This document shows positions 24,490-31,558 of a stretch of 64,000 nucleotides of DNA, in pieces. The position numbers and the translations under genes are program-made. Source of the DNA: Cellulomonas avistercoris. Lineage in GTDB: Bacteria; Actinomycetota; Actinomycetes; Actinomycetales; Cellulomonadaceae. Each line of letters starts with the position of its first letter. The first letter of the stretch is position 1. The notes beneath the pieces are model-generated. The model was not told the DNA's origin, did no database searches, and saw nothing but the letters and a program-made list of their open reading frames with translations. The stretch is from the NCBI RefSeq assembly GCF_014836445.1, contig NZ_JACSQV010000012.1, positions 96,528 to 160,527 of the forward strand. The letters run 5' to 3'.

Positions 24490-25569
24490 TCAGTCCTCGG
24501 TGGTCGCGTCGGGGGCGGGGGAGCCCGCGTCGAGCGCGCGCACGGCGTCCGCGACGTCCGCCGCGGCCTGCGCGTTGCGCACGCCCGCCTCGGTCGCCGC
24601 GAACGGGACGACCACGTACCGCTGCTCGCGCACGGCCGTGAGCTGGGAGGCGGCGGGGTGGGTCGCGAGGAAGTCCTTCTTCTTCTGCGCGGAGTTCCAC
24701 GCCGAGTCCACCAGGACGAGCACGTCGGGGTCGGCCGCGACGACCTGCTCCCACCCGACGGACGTCCAGGTGTCGTGCACGTCCGCGAAGACGTTGCTCA
24801 GCCCGGCGGCCGCCAGCAGCATCTGCGGCGCCCCGATGCCGGCGCCGACGTACGGGGTGTCGGTGCCCGACGACCACCACACGGCGGTGCCGCCGTCGAC
24901 GGGCTCGATCGCGTCGAGCGTCGCCTGCTGCTCGGCCACGACCTGCGCCGCGGCGTCGGGGACGCCGAAGACGTCCCCGACCTCACGGATCTCGTCGAGC
25001 ACGTCGTCGAAGCTCAGCGGGTCCGGCTGGTAGCCGGGGGCCTTGCAGGCGCTCGGCGAGACGTAGGTGGCGATGCCGAGGTCCGCGAGGGTGGACCGCT
25101 CGCCCGCGCCGTCGGTGCTGAGGTTCGACTCCCAGCCGGCGTAGACGAGGTCCGGCTCGGCCTCCAGGAGCGCCTCCTGGCCGGGGACCTTGTCGGACAG
25201 GACCGGCACGTCGGCCACGTCCGCGGCCCACCGCTCCGGCACGGGCCCGTCGGCGAAGGCGGTGCCGACCAGGGCGTCCGCCAGGCCCAGGGCGAGCATC
25301 ATCTCGGTCGTCGACGACTTGATCGTCACGACGCGCTGCGGCGGTGCGTCGAACGTCACCTCGGTGCCGCAGTTGTCGAGCGTGACGGGCGCGTAGGTCG
25401 CCGGCACGTCGGACGGCGTGGCGGTCGGTGCGGCTGCCGGCGCTCCCGTCGAGCAGGCCGCGACGACGAGGGTGCAGGCCGCGGCGACGGCGGCGATCCC
25501 CGCACGGCGCGTGCGGCGCATGCGCGGGGACGGGGAGGCGGGGACGGTGTGACGGCGGGCGCGAGGCAT
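24490..25569 (-). CDS. Iron-siderophore-type substrate-binding lipoprotein
   Basis: Periplasmic-binding-protein family (BtuF/FepB-like), about 359 residues. A twin-arginine-rich N-region and hydrophobic core end in VVAAC with Cys39 as the lipid site. The body has APPQRVVTIKSSTTEMMLALGLADALVGT and EPDLVYAGWESNLS in lobe 1, and GWEQVVAADPDVLVLVDSAWNSAQKKKDFLATHPA in lobe 2. The latter resembles metal-siderophore binders that grip charged ligands. ATG 25569 with GGAGAG upstream is preferred over a start 21 codons earlier. First gene of the operon; cobalamin cannot be excluded. Confidence 0.88.
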   Translation of the reverse strand: MPRARRHTVPASPSPRMRRTRRAGIAAVAAACTLVVAACSTGAPAAAPTATPSDVPATYAPVTLDNCGTEVTFDAPPQRVVTIKSSTTEMMLALGLADALVGTAFADGPVPERWAADVADVPVLSDKVPGQEALLEAEPDLVYAGWESNLSTDGAGERSTLADLGIATYVSPSACKAPGYQPDPLSFDDVLDEIREVGDVFGVPDAAAQVVAEQQATLDAIEPVDGGTAVWWSSGTDTPYVGAGIGAPQMLLAAAGLSNVFADVHDTWTSVGWEQVVAADPDVLVLVDSAWNSAQKKKDFLATHPAASQLTAVREQRYVVVPFAATEAGVRNAQAAADVADAVRALDAGSPAPDATTED

Positions 25570-25706
25570 GGTCTCTCCGGGGGTCGCTGCCGCGCACGCC
25601 GTCGGGCGCGGGAGGGGGAAGGAAGGACGCACGTCGCGTCGCGGAGGACCGTCCCAGACGAGGGCGGTGCGACCCGGCCAAGGCGGCGGTCGGGTTCCGA
25701 CCCGTC

Positions 25707-25737
25707 ACCCTAGGCGCTCACCCCCGTGGCGGTGCAA
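25707..25737 (-). promoter_or_regulatory. Candidate promoter of the iron-type ABC operon
   Basis: On the minus strand TTGCAC (25732-25737) and TAGGGT (25707-25712), separated by 19 bases, give a transcript with a leader of about 130 bases. The leader contains the tetraloop-like hairpin CGGGTCGGAACCCG right after the start. No DtxR/IdeR palindrome or cobalamin-riboswitch core could be recognised. Confidence 0.4.
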
Positions 25738-25765
25738 GCGGCGTCGCGCAGCGCCCGCGCGCGAC

Positions 25766-25803
25766 GAGCGGCGCGCACGGCGCGAGGGCCGGGCGCGCCG
25801 CTC
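25766..25803 (-). terminator. Terminator hairpin after the CBM2 esterase
   Basis: GAGCGGCGCGC and GCGCGCCGCTC form a perfect 11-bp stem around a 16-base loop. It lies 32 bases downstream of the esterase stop and upstream of the promoter of the next operon. There is no T-tract. Confidence 0.6.
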
Positions 25804-25834
25804 GAGGTCGGCGCCCGTCAGCGGGCGGGAGGCG

Positions 25835-27286
25835 TCAGGACGCGGCGCAGGTCACCGTCGCACCCGCCCCGTTCCCGGTGCCCTGGAAGCCGAAGGTCGT
25901 GCTGCGACCGGCGTCGACGCGCCCGTTCCAGGGGGCGTTCGTCACGCTCGGTGCCGCGCCGCCGGTGGACTGCCCGTTCCACACCTGCGTCGCGCTCGCC
26001 CCGGAGGGCAGGGTGACGGTGACGCGCCAGCCGTTGATCGCGCTGCTCCCGGCCGTGACCGTCACGTCGGCGACGAACCCGTTGGGCCAGCTGTTCGCGA
26101 GCCGGTAGGTGGCGGAGCACCCGGTGGACGGGCCCTGGGTGGGCGTCGGGGTCACCGACGGCGTGGGGGTGACCGACGGCGTCGGGGTCACGGACGGCGT
26201 GGGCGTGACGGACGGCGTCGGGGTCACGGACGGCGTCGGCGTGACGGACGGCGTCGGCGTGGCGGTCGGCGTCGGCGTGGCGGTCGGTGTCGGCCCGCCG
26301 TCCGCCCACGCGTCCTTGAGGAACGCCGCGATGGTGTCCCAGCTCGGGTTCGGGGTGCCCTGCGTGACCGTCTCGCGGCAGCCCTCGGTCGTGCGGACCG
26401 TCTGCTGGCCGTAGCGCGACGCGCTCGTGACGTCGGGGTGGCTGTGGCCGGCGCCGGGCACGGAGAAGAACCGGGTGTCGACGCAGGCGGCCTTCAGGGC
26501 GTCGTAGAAGATCACCGTCTGGGCGTGGGGCACGACGTTGTCGGCCTGCCCGTGCAGCAGGAGCATCGGCGGGTCCTGGGAGTCGACGTACGTCAGCGGG
26601 TTCGCCTGGCGCACCTTGTCCGGGCACGTCGGGGTCGCGCAGCCGAGCAGCTGGCCCTCGGGGGCGCTGGGGCTGTCGTGGTCGATGAAGCCGCCCGGGT
26701 CCTGCTCCTTGAGCCGCGCGAAGTCGGTGGGCCCGAAGAAGTCGACCCCGGCCTGCAGGTCGCTCGAGACGCCCGTGGTGCCGATCTGCCCCTCGAGGGC
26801 GGCCACGCCGTTGCTCACGGCGGCCATGGCGGCGACCCAGCCGCCGGAGGAGTCGCCCATGCTCGCGAACTGGTCGGGGTTCAGCCGGTACTGCGCCGCG
26901 TTGCTGCGCAGGTAGCGGGTCGCCGACTTGATGTCGTGGACCTGCGCGGGGAACTTCGCCTGCGAGGCCGAGCGCACGCTGACGCCGGCGACGGCGATGC
27001 CGCGCGGGTTGAGCTGCTGCGCGACGGCGCTCGCCCCCGACTTGCCGTCGTCCGACGACCAGGCCGACCCGGTGGACCACAGGACGAGAGGGAACGGGCC
27101 GTTGCCGTCGGGGATGTAGAGGTCCAGGAGGTGGCCGCGGCTGCCGGCCGGGTCCGCCGGGGCGTAGGCGACGTTCGTGATGGTCTGGGCGGCCTGCGCG
27201 GGCGTGCTCACCGCGGCGATCGCTCCCGCCGCGACGAGCGCGACCCCTCCGAGCCAGGCTGCTGTCCTGCTGCGTGTCATCGACAT
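25835..27286 (-). CDS. Secreted alpha/beta-hydrolase esterase with cellulose-binding module (CBM2)
   Basis: About 483 residues: signal peptide (ending AQAA), alpha/beta-hydrolase domain to about residue 330, a Pro-Thr-Ser-Val linker, and a C-terminal CBM2. The nucleophile elbow is GDSSGG, the acid lies in HGQADNVVPHAQT and the His in GAGHSHPD. The dienelactone/PHB-depolymerase-like fold with AYAPADPAGSRGHLLDLYIPDG suggests a carbohydrate or feruloyl/acetyl esterase. CBM2 shows GCSATYRLANSWPNGF and the cellulose-contact Trp residues, including GWRV and TQVWNG, and ends in the second Cys. Secretion onto plant cell wall is the likely role; the exact ester is unknown. Two candidate operators lie upstream. 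Confidence 0.88.
   Translation of the reverse strand: MSMTRSRTAAWLGGVALVAAGAIAAVSTPAQAAQTITNVAYAPADPAGSRGHLLDLYIPDGNGPFPLVLWSTGSAWSSDDGKSGASAVAQQLNPRGIAVAGVSVRSASQAKFPAQVHDIKSATRYLRSNAAQYRLNPDQFASMGDSSGGWVAAMAAVSNGVAALEGQIGTTGVSSDLQAGVDFFGPTDFARLKEQDPGGFIDHDSPSAPEGQLLGCATPTCPDKVRQANPLTYVDSQDPPMLLLHGQADNVVPHAQTVIFYDALKAACVDTRFFSVPGAGHSHPDVTSASRYGQQTVRTTEGCRETVTQGTPNPSWDTIAAFLKDAWADGGPTPTATPTPTATPTPSVTPTPSVTPTPSVTPTPSVTPTPSVTPTPSVTPTPTQGPSTGCSATYRLANSWPNGFVADVTVTAGSSAINGWRVTVTLPSGASATQVWNGQSTGGAAPSVTNAPWNGRVDAGRSTTFGFQGTGNGAGATVTCAAS
26146..26290 (-). repeat. 18-bp repeats encoding the Pro-Thr-Ser-Val linker
   Basis: About eight imperfect 18-base units encode PTPSVT/PTPTAT repeats between the esterase domain and CBM2. 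They are coding linker repeats, prone to copy-number change. Confidence 0.9.
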
Positions 27287-27305
27287 GGCAAGCGTTCCCC
27301 TCGAC

Positions 27306-27323
27306 GTGGTGATAACGATCCAC
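27306..27323. promoter_or_regulatory. Candidate LacI-type operator before the esterase
   Basis: GTGGTGATAACGATCCAC has outer GTGG/CCAC and inner GAT/ATC inverted halves around AACG, 20 bases before the esterase start. LacI-family sugar regulators often bind such CG-centred sites. The match is imperfect. Confidence 0.35.
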
Positions 27324-27367
27324 ACTCTGGTGCGCGAGGCACCGTCGGGGCGACGGACGAAACCATT

Positions 27368-27385
27368 CGGTTGGTACACCAACCG
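27368..27385. promoter_or_regulatory. Perfect 18-base interrupted palindrome
   Basis: CGGTTGGTACACCAACCG has 8-bp arms with a 2-base centre in the gap between the MocR gene stop and the esterase start. There is no following T-tract on the minus strand, so an operator is more likely than a terminator. Confidence 0.55.
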
Positions 27386-27401
27386 CTTTTTCGAGGGTGG
27401 G

Positions 27402-28742
27402 TCAGCGAGCCGCGGCCGCGGCCAGCGCCGCGGCGACCGTGTCGACGTCCCCCGGTCGCAGCGCGCCGACGCTGACCCGCACGTGGCCCGTCGCACGGGC
27501 CGGGTCGCAGGAGAACGGGCGGCCGCGCGCGACGCGGACGCCCGCGGCCTCCAGCCGCACGAGGGCCGTCGGCTCGTCGTGCACGGGCACCCAGAGGTGC
27601 AGGCCGTCGCCCGGCGGCACGTCGAGCCCGTGGCGGGCGAGCGCCACGCTCAGCGCACGGCGGCGACCGGCGTAGTCGTCCCGGGCCCGGGCCACGGCCT
27701 CGACGGAACGGGAGTCCGTCAGCAGGTCCACGAGCACGTGCTGCAGCAGGCGGCTCGTCCACCCCGGCCCCAGCATGCGTCGGGCGACGAGCCGGTCCAG
27801 CACGTCCGCCGGCCCGCCCACGGCGGCGATCCGCAGGTCCGGCCCGTGCGACGTGGAGTAGGAGCGGACGTGCACGACGCGGTCCGGCAGCAACCGGCCC
27901 AGGCTGGCGTCCGGCGACGACGCGACGGCGCCCGCGTGGTCGTCCTCGACGACCCACACCTGACCGGCGACCGGGCGCAGCACCGCGGCCAGGTCGCGCG
28001 CACGGGCCGGGGTCGTGCTGACGCCGGTCGGGTTCTGCGCGCGGGGCTGCAGCAGCACGACGCGCGCACCCGAGCCCACCGCGTCGGCCAACGCGTCCGG
28101 ACGTGGCCCCTGGTCGTCCAGCGCGACGGGCACGGGCTCGAGCCCGAGGTGGTCGATGAGGTCGAGGACCGGCGGGAAGCCGGGGTCCTCGACGGCCACC
28201 CGGCTGCCGAAGCCCACCACCTGCTCCAGGACGCGGCTCAGCGCGTCGACGGCCCCGTCGACGACCGTCAGGCGCTGCGGGACGAACGGCCACGACGAGC
28301 GCAGCAGCCGCTCGAGGTCGGGGAGCACGGGGTCGTCGAGGTAGTCGCCGGCGCGCGCACCCGGTGCCCGGGCGGCGACGCGGGCCAGCGCGGGAGCCAG
28401 GTCCGGGAGCAGGCCGGGGTCGGGAGCGCCCGCCGCGAGGTCGAGACGTGCGGAGGGCCCGTCGGCGAGCGCGCGGTAGCGCGGCGGCAGACGACCGGCC
28501 GACCCCGGCAGCACCGACGTCCCGGCGCGTCCGCGCGAGACGACGAGGCCCGCGGACGCGAGCGTCTGCCACGCGGACCCGACCGTGGCGGGGCTGACGC
28601 CCAGCGCACCGGCGAGCTGGCGGACCGTCGGGAGCCGGTCGCCCGGCAGCAGGTCACCGGTGTGGACCAGGCGCGCGATGGTCGCGGCGATGCCGCGCGG
28701 CGATCGGTCGGCGACGAGCTCCGCCAGCTCCTGCGGTGACAT
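27402..28742 (-). CDS. MocR-type GntR/aminotransferase regulator with the PLP lysine replaced
   Basis: 446 residues: an N-terminal GntR winged helix (about 14-80, LPTVRQLAGALGVSPATVGSAWQTLASAGLV) joined to a fold-type I aminotransferase-like domain. The PLP pocket is otherwise kept (QPRAQNPTG, VVEDDHAG with the pyridine-contact Asp). The position of the Schiff-base lysine reads SYSTSHGPDLR. Codon 297 is ACG (Thr) where SYSK with AAG is expected. Covalent PLP binding is therefore not possible, and the domain may bind a ligand non-covalently or be PLP-independent. Divergent from a short-chain dehydrogenase, its likely target. Confidence 0.9.
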   Translation of the reverse strand: MSPQELAELVADRSPRGIAATIARLVHTGDLLPGDRLPTVRQLAGALGVSPATVGSAWQTLASAGLVVSRGRAGTSVLPGSAGRLPPRYRALADGPSARLDLAAGAPDPGLLPDLAPALARVAARAPGARAGDYLDDPVLPDLERLLRSSWPFVPQRLTVVDGAVDALSRVLEQVVGFGSRVAVEDPGFPPVLDLIDHLGLEPVPVALDDQGPRPDALADAVGSGARVVLLQPRAQNPTGVSTTPARARDLAAVLRPVAGQVWVVEDDHAGAVASSPDASLGRLLPDRVVHVRSYSTSHGPDLRIAAVGGPADVLDRLVARRMLGPGWTSRLLQHVLVDLLTDSRSVEAVARARDDYAGRRRALSVALARHGLDVPPGDGLHLWVPVHDEPTALVRLEAAGVRVARGRPFSCDPARATGHVRVSVGALRPGDVDTVAAALAAAAAR

Positions 28743-28873
28743 GCGCGCATCGTCGCGTGCTCGTGTTGCGCCTGCGTGTCCGGGACGTGAGCGCGCACGA
28801 CCCGGCCGGTCGCCCCGGGCCGTCTGCGTGCCATGCTCGTCGCGCACCCCCGACCGACCGCCAGGAGAACCGC

Positions 28874-29638
28874 ATGACCTCGTCGACCGACCGTCCTCGC
28901 CGCGCGCTCGTGACCGGGGCGTCGTCCGGCATCGGCGCCGCCACCGTGCGTCGGCTGCGCGCCGACGGCTGGGACGTCGTGGCGAGCGCCCGCCGCGCCG
29001 ACCGCCTCGCGGCGCTCGCGCAGGAGACCGGGGCGGACGCGTTCGCCGCCGACGTCACGAGCGACGAGCAGGTCGCGGCCCTGGTCGCGCACGTGCGCGC
29101 GACCGGCGGCCTCGACGCCGTCGTGAACAACGCCGGCGGTGCCCTGGGCCTGGCCCCGGTCGCGGACGCGGACCTCGACGGCTGGCGCAGGATGTACGAG
29201 CTCAACGTGCTGGGCACGCTGCGGGTGACGCAGGGCGTGCTGCCGCTGCTGCGCGAGCGCGGCGCCGGCGACGTGCTCGTCGTGACGTCGACCGCGGCCC
29301 TGGACGCCTACCCCGGCGGTGCGGGGTACACGGGCGTCAAGCACGCCGAGCGCCAGCTCGCCACGACGCTGCGCTGGGAGCTGGTCGGCGAGCCGATCCG
29401 GGTCATCGAGATCGCGCCGGGCGCGGTCGCCACCGAGGAGTTCTCGCTCGTCCGCTTCGGCGGCGACGCCGAGCGCGCCGCGAAGGTCTACGAGGGCTAC
29501 CAGCCGCTCGTGGCCGACGACGTCGCGGACACCATCGCCTGGACCCTGTCGCGCCCGGCGCACGTCAACGTCGACCTGCTGGTCGTCCGTCCGCGGGCCC
29601 AGGCGAACAACACGACGACCGCCCGCACGGGGGTCTGA
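28874..29638 (+). CDS. Short-chain dehydrogenase/reductase
   Basis: Rossmann-fold NAD(P)-dependent oxidoreductase, 254 residues. The cofactor motif is TGASSGIG near residue 15, with NNAG near 85, the catalytic Ser in VVTSTAA, and YTGVK as the YxxxK pair. ARRADRL after strand 2 suggests NADP preference. ATG 28874 follows AGGAG. Close relatives act as general carbonyl reductases; the substrate is unknown. It is divergent from the MocR-type regulator across 131 bases, a usual arrangement for such regulators and their target. Confidence 0.88.
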   Translation: MTSSTDRPRRALVTGASSGIGAATVRRLRADGWDVVASARRADRLAALAQETGADAFAADVTSDEQVAALVAHVRATGGLDAVVNNAGGALGLAPVADADLDGWRRMYELNVLGTLRVTQGVLPLLRERGAGDVLVVTSTAALDAYPGGAGYTGVKHAERQLATTLRWELVGEPIRVIEIAPGAVATEEFSLVRFGGDAERAAKVYEGYQPLVADDVADTIAWTLSRPAHVNVDLLVVRPRAQANNTTTARTGV

Positions 29639-29698
29639 CCAGGCGTTGCGGCCCTCGCGCGCGCGGCGGCCCCGACGCGCGCTGTCGGTGCCGCGATC

Positions 29699-29704
29699 TA
29701 GTCT
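29699..29704 (+). promoter_or_regulatory. -10 of a leaderless promoter for the ABC exporter
   Basis: TAGTCT ends seven bases before the A of the ATG at 29711 and there is no Shine-Dalgarno sequence. The transcript would start at or next to the start codon. Confidence 0.55.
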
Positions 29705-29710
29705 GAGTGG

Positions 29711-31558
29711 ATGCCCCCTGCCGACATCTCCACGACGCGTGCGCTCCTGCGCCTCGTGCGCTGGGCCCGTCCGGCGCTGCCGCGCGTGGTCGCGGGCGGC
29801 AGCGCGACGCTCGTCGCCAGCCTCATCGCGCTCGCGGTCCCGCAGGTGCTGCGCGGTGTCGTCAACGGGCCCCTGCTGACCGACGGCTCACGCGCGGCCG
29901 TCGTGCAGGCGTCGCTCCTGGTGCTCCTGCTGGGCGTGCTCGAGGCGGTCCTCGTGTGGTGCCGGCGTGCGCTGATCGCGACCCCGGGCACCGGCGTGGA
30001 GCGCACGATGCGCACCGACCTGTTCCGCCACCTGCTCGACCTGCCCGTCGCGTTCCACGACCGGTGGTCCGGCGGGCAGCTGCTGCAGCGGTCGATGAGC
30101 GACCTGCACACGGTGCGCCGGTGGATGGTGTTCGGGCTCGTGCAGCTCGTCGTGTCCGCGACCACGGTGCTGGTCGGCACGGTGCTCATGCTCGTCACCA
30201 GCCCGCTGCTCGGCGTCGTGTACCTGCTCGGGGCGCTGCCGGTCATGGTGCTGGGGTTCCGGTTCCGGATGGACTACAAGGTGGTCGCGCGGCGGGCCCG
30301 TGACCAGGCGGGTGACCTGGCGACGCGCGTCGAGGAGTCGGTGCACGGCATCCGCGTCCTCAAGGCGTTCGGGCGCGGCGACGACGCGCTCGACGACTTC
30401 GTCCAGCAGGCCGACGAGCTGCGCGGCACCGAGCTCGACAAGGCGCGCGCGCAGTCGCGCATGTCGTTCGCGCTCGCGTGGATCCCCGAGACGACGCTGG
30501 CCGTGGCGCTCGGGCTGGGCGTGTGGCTCGCGGCGAGCGACCGCGTCAGCGTGGGTGCGCTCGTCGCGTTCTTCGCCACCGCCGCCGTGATGACCCGGCC
30601 GGTCGAGAGCCTCGGCCAGCTGCTCGCGATGACGCTCGACGCGCGCGCCGGCACCGACCGGTTCCTCGACGTCATGGACACCGCGCCGGCGCTGGCCGAC
30701 CCGGAGCGTCCCGTGCCGCTCCCGCCCGCGCCGGCGCACGGCACGCGCGTCGAGCTGCGCGGCGTGCGGTTCGCCCACGGCGCCGGCTCGCGCGAGGTCC
30801 TGCGCGGCGTCGACCTCGTCCTCGAGCCGGGGGAGACGATGGCCCTCGTCGGCCTGACGGGCAGCGGCAAGACCACGCTCCTGCAGCTCGTGCCCCGGCT
30901 CTACGACGTGACCGGCGGCGCGGTGCTGGTGGACGGCGTCGACGTGCGCGACGTGCGCCGCCACGACGTGCGCGGCGCGGTCGCGGTCGCGTTCGAGGAC
31001 CCGATCCTCTTCTCGGCCTCCGTGCGCGACAACGTGCTGATGGGGCTGCCGCCGCAGGAGGTCGCGTCGATGGGCGAGGACGCGGCCACCGAGGTCGTGC
31101 GTGCCGCGCTCGAGGTCGCCAGCGCGGGGTTCGTGGACCGTCTCCCGCACGGGATCGACACCGTGATCGGCGAGGAGGGCATGAGCCTGTCCGGTGGCCA
31201 GCGGCAGCGCGTCGCGCTCGCGCGGGCGATCGCCGGCCGGCCGCGCGTCCTCGTCCTCGACGACCCGCTGTCGGCCCTCGACGTGGCCACCGAGGCGCAC
31301 GTGACCGAGGGGCTGCGGCGCGCGCTCGCCACCACGACGACCCTCGTCGTCGCCCACCGCACGTCGACCGTCGCGTTGGCCGACCGCGTCGCCGTGCTCG
31401 AGGACGGCCGCATCACGGGCGTCGGCCGGCACGCCGAGCTGCTCGCGACGCACCCGCACTACCGGTACGTCCTGACGGCCGAGGGCGACGACCCGGACGG
31501 CGCGGACGACGGCCCGGGCGGCACCACGACCCGCGACGTCGCGGCGGCCCACCGATGA
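29711..31558 (+). CDS. Heterodimeric ABC exporter, subunit with degenerate Walker B
   Basis: Half-transporter of 615 residues: six-helix type-1 exporter membrane domain (about 15-310), then the nucleotide-binding domain. Walker A GLTGSGKTT is near 380, signature LSGGQRQR near 493. Walker B reads LVLDDPLSALD, with Asp instead of the catalytic Glu, and the switch His is in VAHRTS. The Asp is characteristic of the non-hydrolysing subunit of heterodimeric exporters such as TmrAB and BmrCD. Its TGA overlaps the ATG of the partner gene. Substrate unknown: drugs, lipids or peptides are all possible. Confidence 0.92.
   Translation: MPPADISTTRALLRLVRWARPALPRVVAGGSATLVASLIALAVPQVLRGVVNGPLLTDGSRAAVVQASLLVLLLGVLEAVLVWCRRALIATPGTGVERTMRTDLFRHLLDLPVAFHDRWSGGQLLQRSMSDLHTVRRWMVFGLVQLVVSATTVLVGTVLMLVTSPLLGVVYLLGALPVMVLGFRFRMDYKVVARRARDQAGDLATRVEESVHGIRVLKAFGRGDDALDDFVQQADELRGTELDKARAQSRMSFALAWIPETTLAVALGLGVWLAASDRVSVGALVAFFATAAVMTRPVESLGQLLAMTLDARAGTDRFLDVMDTAPALADPERPVPLPPAPAHGTRVELRGVRFAHGAGSREVLRGVDLVLEPGETMALVGLTGSGKTTLLQLVPRLYDVTGGAVLVDGVDVRDVRRHDVRGAVAVAFEDPILFSASVRDNVLMGLPPQEVASMGEDAATEVVRAALEVASAGFVDRLPHGIDTVIGEEGMSLSGGQRQRVALARAIAGRPRVLVLDDPLSALDVATEAHVTEGLRRALATTTTLVVAHRTSTVALADRVAVLEDGRITGVGRHAELLATHPHYRYVLTAEGDDPDGADDGPGGTTTRDVAAAHR

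Noticed and set aside
25570..25737. Possible cobalamin riboswitch or DtxR/IdeR iron box before the siderophore-type ABC operon
   Set aside because: The cobalamin-riboswitch core (the B12 box and GCCACTG) is missing, and the GTGAGC...GGGTGA sequence is not a palindrome matching the iron-box consensus. Only a promoter and a small hairpin are supported.
26146..26290. Regular repeats that could be taken for a CRISPR array
   Set aside because: They are 18-base in-frame units without spacers that encode the PTPSVT linker of the esterase.
27368..27385. The palindrome as a terminator for the MocR gene
   Set aside because: It lacks a T-tract on the minus strand, and its even 8-bp arms with a 2-base centre cannot form a proper loop. 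An operator is more likely.
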